Under the pieces are notes generated by a model. The model did no database searches. It saw only the letters and a list, made by a program, of their open reading frames with translations, and was not told the DNA's origin. Positions 1-8,809 of a stretch of DNA of 64,000 bases are shown piece after piece (the first letter of the stretch is position 1; each line of letters begins with the position of its first letter). The position numbers and the translations under genes were made by a program. The DNA is from an uncultured Campylobacter sp. (GTDB lineage: Bacteria; Campylobacterota; Campylobacteria; Campylobacterales; Campylobacteraceae), in NCBI RefSeq assembly GCF_937981295.1, contig NZ_CALJPC010000016.1:1-64000 (forward strand), read 5' to 3'.

Positions 1-317
1 GCGCCATTTTGTTTCATCGCGGCGTTTGTGCGATCTCGCGCCTCGCCTGCGGGCAAAATTTCACTTCCTGCGCCCGCCGCGATCGCAGAAATTTTAAAAT
101 TTTCATCTCGCTCATCGTTTGCGCCTGTCGCCTCATCGCTTACGTAAGCGAGCAGATAGGGGTATCTTTGCAGCGTTTGCTCGATGCGCTCCGCAAATTC
201 CGCGGCGCCGGGCATGTCGTATTCGAAGCTGATCGCCGTTTGCTTTACGTAAGGCGCGTAAATTTCAAGCAGCGCGTCCGCATCTTGCGGCGTTGCGAGC
301 CGCAGTTTTATCAGCAC
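1..317 (-). CDS. GNAT family N-acetyltransferase (5' part, runs off window)
   Basis: Reading the minus strand from a GTG at 317 gives about 105 residues with the start of a GNAT acetyltransferase of the phosphinothricin acetyltransferase-like group. The N-terminus (LRLATPQDADALLEIYAPYV), followed by TAISFEYD, resembles the first helix and loop of PAT-type enzymes that transfer acetyl from acetyl-CoA to an amine. GGAG sits 5 nt before the GTG. A segment around residues 75-100 is Ala/Gly/Asn-rich and may be a low-complexity insert. The acetyl-CoA site and C-terminus lie outside the window, so the substrate cannot be judged. The plus-strand open frame over this region is a shadow. Confidence 0.7.
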   Translation of the reverse strand, partial: MLIKLRLATPQDADALLEIYAPYVKQTAISFEYDMPGAAEFAERIEQTLQRYPYLLAYVSDEATGANDERDENFKISAIAAGAGSEILPAGEARDRTNAAMKQNG

Positions 318-487
318 CCGATCTCCTTTAAATTTAGCCGTTTTTGCATAATTTCGGTTTTAAGCTTATCTAAATTTACCGCCGCGACCGGCTTTTAAAT
401 TTAGCGGGAATTTTATCTCGCGCGCAAAACGGCTAAATTTCAGAGGCGTGTTTAAGCGCGTAAATTTTAAAATTTAACCCGCGCCGT

Positions 488-778
488 CTATTCGCCGAAA
501 AGCCTCCAAAACTCGGGCGCAAATTTCGTCGGCGTAAATTCTATGATCTCGTATTTTGCGACGCCGTTTTGAAAGAACGGATCTTGCGCGATGATCTCAT
601 CAAGCTCCGCGCGGTCTTTGGCGTTGATTAAGATGATGCCGCCGGTGCGAGGGACTTTGCGCCCCGAGCAGATAAATTTATTTGCCGCATAAAATCGGTC
701 TAAAAACGCGTTGTGCTCGTTGATGAAGCGATCGATTTCGCTAATTTCTTTAACGTAGGTGAGGTTTGCAATAAACAT
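488..778 (-). CDS. YciI-like protein
   Basis: A 96-residue protein starting at MFIANLTYV; the ATG at 778 is preceded by AAGGATCAAA, while a longer upstream frame lacks such a site. It matches the YCII-related fold: an alpha/beta barrel-like domain with a conserved His near the N-terminal helix (here EHNAFLDRF) and an acidic DPFF motif (AQDPFFQNGVAKYEI). Members are small dimeric proteins with unclear, possibly catalytic, functions. It lies downstream of comEC on the same strand but 79 nt away, so operon membership is uncertain. Family assignment is fairly safe; cellular role unknown. Confidence 0.75.
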   Translation of the reverse strand: MFIANLTYVKEISEIDRFINEHNAFLDRFYAANKFICSGRKVPRTGGIILINAKDRAELDEIIAQDPFFQNGVAKYEIIEFTPTKFAPEFWRLFGE

Positions 779-857
779 TTTGATCCTTTGTGAGATTTGA
801 AGCGCGATTTTAGCATAAAATTCCAACGGATAAAATTCCCACTGGAATTTTCGCGCG

Positions 858-2111
858 CTACGTTATAAAAAATATCGGCGAAATTCCGATTATCGCGCAC
901 GCAACTGCTGCGTAGCGAAGCTTAATCGCAGCAAGCGCGCAGATGTTTGCGAGCGCGAAAAGAAGCGGCGAAATTTGCGCCTGAAAGCTCGGTAGAGCAA
1001 AGTTTAAAAACGCAAGCAGCGGCGTATCGAGCGCGCCGCCAAGACCTAATAGATGCAAAAATATGCTTAGCGGATAAAAGATCACGAAAACGTATCCCAG
1101 CGGCATGACGCTAAGCTGCTGTAGCGAAGCGGTCGGGAAGAAATAATAGACCGCTACGTTCATGCTGAGCCAAACGTAGAGATTGAAAAGTATGACGTTT
1201 TGCCAGAGTTTAAATTTAGGCGCGAAATGGTGCAGGTAGAGGAAGATATACAGCACGCCGAGGCAGGAGAAATAAAATCCGATCGAAAAGGCTAGGTGCG
1301 GGAAAAACGCAAGCAGAAGCGCGATGGTGAGAAAAAGGTTCGTAAATTTAAGTACATAGAAATTTCGCATCGCGAGGTAAAACCCCACGCAGCACATCAC
1401 AAGCGAGCGCAGAAAGCTCGGCGTGAAATCAAGCACGAAGAGATATCCGCTCATCAGCACGATCACAAAGACGCTAAGATCGCGCTTGGCGCTGCGGTAC
1501 GGAAAGTAGCGATCCTGAAAATAGCGGTAGATCGGCATTGCGAGCAGAAAGACCGTGCTAAAGATGATGCCCAGATGAAAGCCGCTGATCGAGATGATGT
1601 GCGCTATGCCCCAGTTCGTCACGCTAGCGCGCAGCGGTTTTGAAATTTCGGTCGCAAAATACAGCGCGGAGTAAAGATCCGCCGTCATCTCATTTTCGTG
1701 CTGGGCTCGGACGAACTCTATGGCGCGCCATTTTGCCCCGGAGGGCGCGGTCTCGGCTGAAATTTTAAAATTTGGCGCGTAAAAGCGCTGCTTTAAAAAA
1801 TCTAAAAATTTTACGTTTTTCGTTACGATGCCGATATTTACGCGAGCGAAGCGGTGAAATTCCCGCCCGAGTCCAGCAGTCGTGTAGAGAGTGAAATCCG
1901 CCGTTTTGAGCTTTAGCACCGTGTAGGTGCGGCCGCGCTCGTTCGTTTTGGCGTAAGCGTTTAAAATTTGCGCGTCGTAAAAAGCGTAGTTTTTCGCGCG
2001 AAATTCTCTGAATTCATAAAATTTAAGACCTAAATTTAGCGATAAAATTCCAAGCAAAATGAGCAGAAAGTATAAAATTTCACGTTTGCGGTAAAAGAGT
2101 TGAAGCTTCAC
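858..2111 (-). CDS. comEC: ComEC/Rec2-family competence protein
   Basis: 417 residues with an N-terminal membrane segment (about 12-30), a soluble beta-rich region (about 35-115) and then a polytopic competence domain. The hallmark HIISISGFHLG is at residues 171-181, followed by about eight hydrophobic segments. ComEC forms the inner-membrane channel that takes single-stranded DNA into the cytoplasm in natural transformation. It is short compared with Bacillus ComEC (over 700 residues) and has no C-terminal metallo-beta-lactamase-like domain; from memory, Campylobacter homologues are similarly compact. Its presence, with pseudopilins at the other end of the window, suggests natural competence. 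Confidence 0.9.
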   Translation of the reverse strand: MKLQLFYRKREILYFLLILLGILSLNLGLKFYEFREFRAKNYAFYDAQILNAYAKTNERGRTYTVLKLKTADFTLYTTAGLGREFHRFARVNIGIVTKNVKFLDFLKQRFYAPNFKISAETAPSGAKWRAIEFVRAQHENEMTADLYSALYFATEISKPLRASVTNWGIAHIISISGFHLGIIFSTVFLLAMPIYRYFQDRYFPYRSAKRDLSVFVIVLMSGYLFVLDFTPSFLRSLVMCCVGFYLAMRNFYVLKFTNLFLTIALLLAFFPHLAFSIGFYFSCLGVLYIFLYLHHFAPKFKLWQNVILFNLYVWLSMNVAVYYFFPTASLQQLSVMPLGYVFVIFYPLSIFLHLLGLGGALDTPLLAFLNFALPSFQAQISPLLFALANICALAAIKLRYAAVACAIIGISPIFFIT

Positions 2112-2236
2112 GGGCGGTATCTAAGTTCGCGCGACGGAATTTTAAAAGCTCGCGCGCGGCGAAATTTTAAAATTCCAAGGCTCTATGCCGCACCGTCTCG
2201 TAAAAATCGGGCGGCGCGGCATAAAATAAGCCCGTC

Positions 2237-3664
2237 TTAGCACGAATAATTCGTCGCAAACTCAAACGGCGTAGGGCGCGCCTCGTAAGGCCAAACCTGA
2301 GTTTCAAATTTAAAATGCTGATAGGTCTCGATAAAAAGCTCGCTCATTATCGGGCGCAGATACTCGTTATCGCGGATCACTGCCTCTAGACTGCCGCGAA
2401 GCGTGTGCGGAAGCTGCTCTATGCCGCGCTCGCGGATTTCGTCAAGGTGCAGCTTGAATAAATTTTCATCCATCGGCCCCACCGGCTCGGTTTTGTTTTT
2501 GATACCGTCGATTCCAGCCATCAGCATCGCCGCGAACGCCAAATACGGGCACGCCGTGCTATCAGGAAAGCGCATTTCCGCGCGCACCGAGTGCTCGCCG
2601 CTGCCGTAAGGGATGCGGATCGAAGCGGAGCGGTTTTGGCTAGAATAAGTTAGAATGGATGGCGCCTCAAAGCCCGGGATTAGGCGCTTATAGCTGTTGG
2701 TACTAGGATTCGTAAACGCCGCGACGCTGCGCGCATGCTTTAGCACGCCGCCGATATACCACCTCGCCGCGTCGCTTAAATTTGCATAGTTGCCCTTTTT
2801 GTAAAAGGTGTTTTTGCCCTTTTTCCAGATTGATTGGTGTACATGCATTCCGCTGCCGTTATCGCCGTAGAGCGGCTTTGGCATAAAGGTCGCGGTCTTG
2901 CCGTTTAGGTGCGCGACCATCTTTACGACGTATTTGTATTTTTGCACGTTGTCGGCGGCCTCGACGAGAGTGCCGTATTTGACGCCGATCTCGCCTTGTC
3001 CTTGCGCTACTTCGTGGTGGCAGATGAAGGTCTCAAGCCCGATCTGTTCTAGCACTTTTAGCATCTCGGCGCGCAGATCGACCATCGAATCGACGGGCTG
3101 GACGGGAAAGTAGCCGCCCTTTACGCCCGGGCGGTGGCCGCTATTAAAGCCGTCTTTGTAGTTTTTGCCGCTGTTCCAATGCCCCTCTTCGGTATCTACC
3201 TTAAACATCGCGCAGTTCATATCGTCGATGATCTTTACATCGTCGAAAACGAAAAATTCATTCTCCGGCCCGAAATAGCAGGTATCTCCAAGACCCGTGG
3301 TTTGTAGAAACTGCTCGGCTTTTTTAGCGATCGAGCGCGGGCATTTTTCGTAAAGCTCGTTTTTGTAGATATCGTAAACGTCGCAGATGACGATGATCGT
3401 AACGTCCGCGGTGAACGGATCCAAAAACGCCGTTTGCACGTCGGGCTTTAGCATCATATCGGATTTATCGATTGGCTGCCATGCCGCTACCGAGCTTGCG
3501 TCAAATGGAATTCCGTCGGCGAAGTCCTTCGGCAGGCGCTTGTAGTTGTAAGCGACGTGGTGCCAGGTACCCTTTAGATCGGTAAATCTAAAATCCACGA
3601 ACTCGACCTCGTTTTCATCGCAAAATTTAAAAAATTCCTTCACGTCATTAACAAATTTTCCCAT
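2237..3664 (-). CDS. glnA: Type I glutamine synthetase
   Basis: 475 residues, the normal length of class I glutamine synthetase, which makes glutamine from glutamate, ammonia and ATP as a cytoplasmic dodecamer. Visible signatures are DGSS-like DASSV near residue 56, the PENEFF motif, NGSGMHVHQS (ATP/metal site) and NRSASIRIP (glutamate/ATP site). The segment holding the adenylylated Tyr in enterobacterial enzymes (NLYDLP) reads NLFKLH, so control by adenylylation at that site is not possible here. The start MGKFVNDVKEF has a purine-rich AAAAAAGGAAAAAAT before it. It appears monocistronic; the 5' flank carries a small GCCC/GGGC inverted repeat. Confidence 0.95.
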   Translation of the reverse strand: MGKFVNDVKEFFKFCDENEVEFVDFRFTDLKGTWHHVAYNYKRLPKDFADGIPFDASSVAAWQPIDKSDMMLKPDVQTAFLDPFTADVTIIVICDVYDIYKNELYEKCPRSIAKKAEQFLQTTGLGDTCYFGPENEFFVFDDVKIIDDMNCAMFKVDTEEGHWNSGKNYKDGFNSGHRPGVKGGYFPVQPVDSMVDLRAEMLKVLEQIGLETFICHHEVAQGQGEIGVKYGTLVEAADNVQKYKYVVKMVAHLNGKTATFMPKPLYGDNGSGMHVHQSIWKKGKNTFYKKGNYANLSDAARWYIGGVLKHARSVAAFTNPSTNSYKRLIPGFEAPSILTYSSQNRSASIRIPYGSGEHSVRAEMRFPDSTACPYLAFAAMLMAGIDGIKNKTEPVGPMDENLFKLHLDEIRERGIEQLPHTLRGSLEAVIRDNEYLRPIMSELFIETYQHFKFETQVWPYEARPTPFEFATNYSC

Positions 3665-3787
3665 ATTTTTTCCTTTTTTCCGCCCGTATTTGGGCTAAAT
3701 TTAATGGCGGATTTTAACATTATTTAGTTGAAATTCGACTTTATCTGCGCCGTTTTGCGCGCCGCGATTTTTAAAATTTTGCGCCAT

Positions 3788-3852
3788 CGAAGTTTTTGAA
3801 ATTTGAAATTTTCACGCCGCCGAAGCTTTTGAAATTTTAAAATTTCTCGCCG
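3788..3852. repeat. Imperfect tandem repeat, period 33 nt
   Basis: Two consecutive copies beginning CGAAG at 3788 and 3821, each running through TTTTGAAATTT into a CGCCG end. The copies differ at a few positions. They lie between glnA and the PHP phosphatase gene and contain several AAATTT words. Confidence 0.7.
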
Positions 3853-3896
3853 TCCGTGCCTTTTAAAATTTAGCAGAGAGCGGCTGCCGTTAAAAT

Positions 3897-4685
3897 TTAC
3901 GCCAGCTTTACGAACTGCCGTTCGCGGTTTTTGAAAACGGCGATCCGCTCGTAGCCGAACTCGCGCGCTTTGGCATAAATTTTATCGTAATTTAGCGCTA
4001 CTTGGGCAACCGAGTGCGCATCCGAGCCAAGCGTGATCGGCACGTCTGCATCCGCAAGCACCTCTAAAAGCGCGTCGCTCGGATAAATTTCATTTGCGGG
4101 CTTGCGAAGCCCCGCGGAGTTTAGCTCCACGACGATGCCGCTTTTTTTGATCGCATTTATCGCGCCGCCTGCTAAAACTCTGATATCTTTTTTTGGAGTA
4201 AATTTAAAAATTTTAATCAGATCCATATGCCCTAAAATGTCAAATTTGCCGCTTTTGCACAGCGCGCAGATCAGCGCAAAGTATTCGCGATAAACGTCGT
4301 CTATTTCGCGCCCGCTCCACTGATCTAAAAATTCCTCGTTATCAAAGCCCCAGTTGTTTAAAAAATGCACCGAACCGATGAGATAATCTACCTCGCGCGC
4401 GAAAATCCGCTCATCCATTAGCTCTTTTTTCGTCATAAAATCGACCTCGTATCCCAGCCGCACGTCGATCCGCCCGCTAAACTCATCTCGCAGATCCCTA
4501 ATCATCCGCTCGTAAAGCTCCATCTGCTCGAAACTCATTCGGTATTTTTGATCGAAGTTCATCGGCGCGTGATCCGCAAAGCCGAAAATTTCTATGCCTC
4601 GTGCGATCGCCGCTTCCAAATACTGCCGCGGCTCGCCGTTAGCGTGGTTGCAAAGATAGGTGTGGTTGTGTAGATCGGCTCGCAT
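3897..4685 (-). CDS. hisK: PHP-domain histidinol-phosphatase
   Basis: 262 residues of the PHP metal-dependent phosphoesterase superfamily. Metal-ligand motifs occur in the usual order: HNHTYLCNH near the N-terminus, GFADHAPM (about 37-44), GYEVDF, GSVHFL, LGHMDL and a C-terminal TLGSDAHS. The set and length match HisJ/HisK histidinol-phosphatases, which remove phosphate from histidinol phosphate in histidine synthesis. I chose the ATG at 4685 because AAGGAG lies 6 nt upstream; a TTG one codon earlier would be too close. No other his gene is nearby, so the substrate is inferred from family similarity; another PHP phosphatase activity is possible. Confidence 0.8.
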   Translation of the reverse strand: MRADLHNHTYLCNHANGEPRQYLEAAIARGIEIFGFADHAPMNFDQKYRMSFEQMELYERMIRDLRDEFSGRIDVRLGYEVDFMTKKELMDERIFAREVDYLIGSVHFLNNWGFDNEEFLDQWSGREIDDVYREYFALICALCKSGKFDILGHMDLIKIFKFTPKKDIRVLAGGAINAIKKSGIVVELNSAGLRKPANEIYPSDALLEVLADADVPITLGSDAHSVAQVALNYDKIYAKAREFGYERIAVFKNRERQFVKLA

Positions 4686-4750
4686 CAACTGCTCCTTAAA
4701 TAAAATTTTGGCTAAATTGTAGTAAAATCGCGCTTAAAAAATCACTAGGA

Positions 4751-6019
4751 ATGTATTTGAAAAAACCCGAACTCTTAGCTCCTGCTGGGAATTTAACGAA
4801 ACTAAAAATCGCCCTGGCTTACGGCGCGGACGCCGTGTATGCAAGCACGGGCTCATTTTCGCTGCGCCAGCGAAGCGCGAAGGAATTTAGTAAGGAAAGC
4901 TTTGCAAAAGGCGTCGCGTACGCGCACGAACGCGGCAAGAAGCTTTATGCGACCGTAAACGGCTTTGCGACCAACGGCCAGCTTGAAAACATCAAAAGGC
5001 ATTTGGAATTTCTTCGCGATCTGCGCGTGGATGGAGTTTTAATCGCCACTTTGGGCGTCGCGAGCCTCGCGCGAGCCGTAGCTCCAGAAATCCCGATTCA
5101 CGTCTCTACCCAAGCTAACGTGCTAAATTATCTCGACGCGCAGGTTTGGGCGGAGCTGGGCGCCGTTCGCATCGTCGCGGCGCGGGAGATGACGCTCAAA
5201 GACGCCGTAGAGATTAAAGAAAAAATTCCAAACCTGCAGATCGAAATTTTCGTGCACGGCTCGATGTGTTTCGCATACAGCGGGCGCTGTCTTGTTAGCG
5301 CGGTGCAAAGCGGACGCTTCAGCAACCGCGGAAGCTGCGCGAACGACTGTAGATTTAACTACGAGCTTTACGCGAAAAATCCCGAAACCAGCGCGCTTTT
5401 CCGCTTGCAAGAGCGCGAAGGGGAGGGCACTTTCGTAATGAACGCGAAGGATCTTAGCCTCATTTCGCACGTGCAAAAGATCATGCAAACGGGCGCGATC
5501 GACAGCTTCAAAATCGAAGGGCGCACTAAGAGCGAATACTACGTCGCGTGCGCTACAAATGCCTACCGCGCGGCGATCGACGATGCCGCGGGCGATAAAT
5601 TTGAGGCCGGCGTTTACGAGCGCGAGATCGCGACGCTTAAAAACCGCGGCTTTAGCGACGGATATTTGATAAAGCGCCCGTACGAGCGAGAGGATACGCA
5701 AAATTTAGACCGCAGCATCGAGCTTGGCACGCATCAGGTCTGCGCGATCTCGCAGGACGGCGAGTTTATAAGCGTCAAAGATAAAATTTTGCCAGGCGTT
5801 TCGTATGAAATTTTTGCTCCGCGCGGCCTTAAAATTTGCGCTTGCGATAATGAAATCGGCGAAATTTACGAGCTTGACGGCAAGCCATATTTGAAATTTA
5901 AGAGGTTGCAAAGCCGCAGCGGTAAGGAATTTAGCGAGATTCACAGCGGCAATCTAAATGAGATTAAGCTGCCTGCGAAGCTCGCGGAGTTTTGCTTTTT
6001 AAGAAAGGAGATGGAATGA
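4751..6019 (+). CDS. trhP: Peptidase U32-family protein, probable tRNA hydroxylation enzyme TrhP
   Basis: 422 residues with the U32 core: ELLAPAGN at residues 7-14, YGADAVYAS at 24-32 and the HGSMCFAYSGRC signature from 169. Cysteines at 173, 180, 196 and 200 are spaced like the Fe-S ligands of U32 proteins. Family members include TrhP (YegQ), which hydroxylates U34 of certain tRNAs using prephenate, and RlhA, which acts on 23S rRNA; older annotations call them collagenases. Length and the lack of extra domains favour TrhP. The stop overlaps the purE start by ATGA, so the two are probably translationally coupled. Confidence 0.8.
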   Translation: MYLKKPELLAPAGNLTKLKIALAYGADAVYASTGSFSLRQRSAKEFSKESFAKGVAYAHERGKKLYATVNGFATNGQLENIKRHLEFLRDLRVDGVLIATLGVASLARAVAPEIPIHVSTQANVLNYLDAQVWAELGAVRIVAAREMTLKDAVEIKEKIPNLQIEIFVHGSMCFAYSGRCLVSAVQSGRFSNRGSCANDCRFNYELYAKNPETSALFRLQEREGEGTFVMNAKDLSLISHVQKIMQTGAIDSFKIEGRTKSEYYVACATNAYRAAIDDAAGDKFEAGVYEREIATLKNRGFSDGYLIKRPYEREDTQNLDRSIELGTHQVCAISQDGEFISVKDKILPGVSYEIFAPRGLKICACDNEIGEIYELDGKPYLKFKRLQSRSGKEFSEIHSGNLNEIKLPAKLAEFCFLRKEME

Positions 6020-6516
6020 AATTTGTTTCTATAATAATGGGCTCAAAGAGCGATTACGAGGTCGTTTACGAGGCGGCTAAAATTTTAAACGAATTCGGCG
6101 CACCGTACGAGATGATCGTATCTTCGGCACACCGAAGCCCCGCCCGCACGGCTAAATACGTCACGGACGCCGAGAAAAAGGGTGCGCAGGTTTTTATCTG
6201 TGCGGCGGGCATGGCGGCGCATCTTGCTGGAGCGGTCGCTGCGAATACGACCAAGCCGGTGCTGGGCGTCCCGCTCGGCGGCAGCGCGCTTGGCGGCGTA
6301 GATGCGCTGTATTCGACCGTGCAGATGCCTGCGGGCATCCCCGTCGCGACGCTTGCGATCGGCAAGGCGGGCGCAAAAAACGCGGCGTATCTGGCGGTAC
6401 AAATTTTAGCTCTAAGCGACGAGGTGCTAAGCTCGAAGCTAAAGGCGGATCGCGCCGCAAAAGCGGAGGCGCTAAAAAAGGACTCCGAGCAGATCGAAGT
6501 GCTGCTTGAAGATTAA
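6016..6516 (+). CDS. purE: N5-carboxyaminoimidazole ribonucleotide mutase
   Basis: 166 residues counted from MKFVSIIMGSKSDYE; AAGGAG lies 6 nt before this ATG, whereas the longer frame starts inside the preceding gene. PurE converts N5-CAIR to CAIR in purine synthesis. The nucleotide-binding GSKSDYE, the SAHRSP segment with the catalytic His, and the AAGMAAHLAGAVA and GVPLGGSALGGVDAL motifs are all present. The gene overlaps the upstream U32 gene by 4 nt and is followed 3 nt later by a GyrI-like gene. From memory, the same neighbourhood (U32, purE, unknown, glyQ) occurs in C. jejuni. Confidence 0.95.
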   Translation: MKFVSIIMGSKSDYEVVYEAAKILNEFGAPYEMIVSSAHRSPARTAKYVTDAEKKGAQVFICAAGMAAHLAGAVAANTTKPVLGVPLGGSALGGVDALYSTVQMPAGIPVATLAIGKAGAKNAAYLAVQILALSDEVLSSKLKADRAAKAEALKKDSEQIEVLLED

Positions 6517-6519
6517 TCT

Positions 6520-7020
6520 ATGAAAATTTTAAAATTGCGCGAAGGCTTTGAAATTTGTGAGCCAAAGACTCGCACGAACAACGCAGATGAGATGAGCGGG
6601 CGAGGGGTGATCGCAAATTTGTGGGGCGAGTTTTTAAAATTTAACGCTAGTAGAAGCAGCGCCGAGAAAAACGAAATTTATGCTGCGTATTACGACTATG
6701 AAAACGGCGCGCAGGGCGAATACTCCGTGCTAATAGGTACTTGCTCGAAAGAACAGCACCATAAAGAAAGCCACGACGAAGCTTGCAAATCCGCGAAGCA
6801 GTGCTGCAAAAATGAGCGCGATGAAACCTGCGAAAAATTACATATCGAAGCGGGCGATTACGCGGTTTTTGATTTTGCGAACGAGCCTACGAGAACTGGC
6901 GAATACTGGGCTGAAATTTGGAAATTTTTTGAAAGTTCGAAGCTTCAAAGAGCCTTTAAAATAGACTTTGAAAAGCACTCGGAAGATAAAATTGAAATTT
7001 ACATATCGATAAAAGGATAA
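6520..7020 (+). CDS. GyrI-like / effector-binding-domain protein with Cys/His-rich insert
   Basis: 166 residues resembling a stand-alone AraC-type effector-binding (GyrI-like, SOUL-superfamily) domain. GRGVIANLWGEFLKF, the strand YSVLIGT, AGDYAVFDF, GEYWAEIWKFF and a final IEIYISIK strand occur in that order. Such proteins bind small hydrophobic or charged ligands or sequester partner proteins. Between residues 75 and 109 the strand connection carries an unusual insert with five Cys and four His among Lys/Glu residues, which looks able to bind metal. The gene lies 3 nt after purE and 2 nt before glyQ. Family call moderate, function unknown. Confidence 0.6.
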   Translation: MKILKLREGFEICEPKTRTNNADEMSGRGVIANLWGEFLKFNASRSSAEKNEIYAAYYDYENGAQGEYSVLIGTCSKEQHHKESHDEACKSAKQCCKNERDETCEKLHIEAGDYAVFDFANEPTRTGEYWAEIWKFFESSKLQRAFKIDFEKHSEDKIEIYISIKG

Positions 7021-7022
7021 AA

Positions 7023-8072
7023 ATGACGTTTTCACAGATTATTTTGACGCTTCAAAACTACTGGCACGAGCAGGGCTGCTTGCTCGTTCAGCCCTACGAT
7101 ATGCCCGCGGGCGCAGGCACCTATCATCAGGCTACCTTTTTGCGCAGCCTAGGAAGCAAACCTTGGCGCGCGGCATACGTAGCACCCTCGCGTCGCCCCA
7201 CAGACGGGCGCTACGGCGAAAACCCAAACCGCCTCGGCGCGTATTATCAGTTTCAGGTGATCTTAAAACCGAGCCCGGATAATATCCAAGAGCTCTATCT
7301 AAAAAGTTTGGAAAAGCTCGGGCTAGATCTTAAAAGCCACGATATCCGCTTCGTAGAAGACAACTGGGAGAGCCCGACGCTAGGAGCCTGGGGGCTTGGC
7401 TGGGAGGTTTGGCTGGACGGCATGGAGGTGACGCAGTTTACCTATTTTCAGCAAGTAGGCGGCATCACGTGTGAGCTCATAAGCGGCGAGATCACCTACG
7501 GGCTTGAGCGCTTGGCGATGTATCTGCAAAACAAAGACGACGTTTACGACATCGTCTGGGACGACAAGGCGGGGCTCGTAACCTACGGCGATGTGCATAA
7601 AAGGGGCGAGTTTGAGTTTAGCAAATACAACTTCGAGCTCGCGGACACCGCAATGCTTTTTAATCAGTTTGAAAACTGCTTCGGCGAGTGCAAAAGTATC
7701 CTAAAGCACGGCCTGGCGCTTCCCGCGTATGATTACTGCATGCTTGCGGCACACACGTTCAACGTCCTTGACGCGCGCGGAGCAATCTCGGTCACGCAGA
7801 GGCAGGATTATATTTTAAAGATCCGCGATCTTGCCAAAAACTGCGCGCTTTGCTATGCAGATCCGCAAAAATATGTCGCCGAGCTGGACGCCGCAACGTG
7901 CAGTGATAAAAAAAGCGGTAAAGACGGCGGCGCGGCAAATGAGAGGGGAAAGAGCGAGAAATGCGGCGTTAAAGAGGGTGTCTCGGCGCCCGCAAACTCG
8001 GCAGGCACAAATTTAAAAAACGCCCACGGCAAGCAAAACACCGCAGACAAAGCGGATGAAAGCGCAAAGTAG
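7023..8072 (+). CDS. glyQ: Glycine--tRNA ligase alpha subunit with C-terminal extension
   Basis: The first about 287 residues are a typical GlyQ alpha subunit (QNYWHEQGCLLVQPYD, GRYGENPNRLGAYYQFQV, EDNWESPTLGAWGLGWEVW, ITYGLERLAMYL). It is the catalytic class II core that charges tRNA-Gly as an alpha2beta2 enzyme with GlyS, which is not in this window. Usual length is about 290 residues. Here about 60 extra residues follow, rich in Ala, Lys, Ser, Gly and Asn with no recognisable fold (DNA about 7885-8072). The extension stays in frame to the stop and the Nif3 gene starts 5 nt later. It resembles inserts in WaaA, Lon and the ZevAB fusion in this window. Confidence 0.93.
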   Translation: MTFSQIILTLQNYWHEQGCLLVQPYDMPAGAGTYHQATFLRSLGSKPWRAAYVAPSRRPTDGRYGENPNRLGAYYQFQVILKPSPDNIQELYLKSLEKLGLDLKSHDIRFVEDNWESPTLGAWGLGWEVWLDGMEVTQFTYFQQVGGITCELISGEITYGLERLAMYLQNKDDVYDIVWDDKAGLVTYGDVHKRGEFEFSKYNFELADTAMLFNQFENCFGECKSILKHGLALPAYDYCMLAAHTFNVLDARGAISVTQRQDYILKIRDLAKNCALCYADPQKYVAELDAATCSDKKSGKDGGAANERGKSEKCGVKEGVSAPANSAGTNLKNAHGKQNTADKADESAK

Positions 8073-8077
8073 GATTT

Positions 8078-8800
8078 ATGAAAACGGGCGAAATTTATGA
8101 AATTTTAAACGCCGCCGCGCCTTTTTGCGACGCGGAGGCGTGGGATAATAGCGGGCTAATGCTCGGAAACTTGGATGATGAAATTTCAAAAATCTATCTA
8201 AGCCTCGACGTTACTAGCGAGCTGGTGCGCGAGGCTGAGGCGGGCTCGCTTTTCGTGGTGCACCACCCGCTGATTTTCAGCCCGCTAAAATCGCTCGATC
8301 CGCGGCTATATCCTGCAAATTTGATCTATGAGATGATCCGCAAAAACATCTCTCTCATCGCGATGCATACGAATTTTGACAAGCACGTTTTAAACGGATT
8401 CGTAGCGCGCGAAATTTTAAAATTTGAAATTACGGATGAGCGGGAATTTTTGGTTTTCATGCGCGCGGATTTGAGCTTTGAGCAGCTGTGCGCACAGATA
8501 AAGCGCAAGCTTGGCATCGAGCATCTGCGCGCCGTGAAGACGAAAGATTTCATCCAAAATATCGCGCTTTGCACCGGCAGCGGAAGCGAACTAAATCAAA
8601 GCTTAGGCGTGGATTGCTTCATTACGGGCGACATAAAATATCACGCGGCGCTTCAAAATTTAGAAAACGGCGTGAGTTTGATTGATATAAATCATTTTGA
8701 AAGTGAGCGCTATTTTGGGCGCGCACTCGCACCTTTCTTGCAAAAAAGCGAAATTGAAGTTATAATAAGCGAGCAAAAAAATCCATTTACGTATTATTAA
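8078..8800 (+). CDS. Nif3-like dinuclear metal centre protein
   Basis: 240 residues of the Nif3/YbgI (DUF34) family. Characteristic blocks are AEAWDNSGLMLG (about 20-31), VVHHPLIFSPLKSL with the metal-binding HH pair, IAMHTNFDKHVLNG, FITGDIKYHAAL and the C-terminal INHFESE. These proteins form toroidal hexamers with a two-metal site; YbgI/NIF3 members have been linked to GTP cyclohydrolase-like or metal-handling functions, and the physiological role is unsettled. The gene sits 5 nt after glyQ and 9 nt before the zinc-ribbon gene, in what looks like one transcription unit. Confidence 0.88.
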   Translation: MKTGEIYEILNAAAPFCDAEAWDNSGLMLGNLDDEISKIYLSLDVTSELVREAEAGSLFVVHHPLIFSPLKSLDPRLYPANLIYEMIRKNISLIAMHTNFDKHVLNGFVAREILKFEITDEREFLVFMRADLSFEQLCAQIKRKLGIEHLRAVKTKDFIQNIALCTGSGSELNQSLGVDCFITGDIKYHAALQNLENGVSLIDINHFESERYFGRALAPFLQKSEIEVIISEQKNPFTYY

Positions 8801-8809
8801 AGGAAAAAG

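Noticed and set aside
5123..5701. 192-codon minus-strand frame
   Set aside because: Lies entirely within the conserved U32 gene on the other strand; no protein family features.
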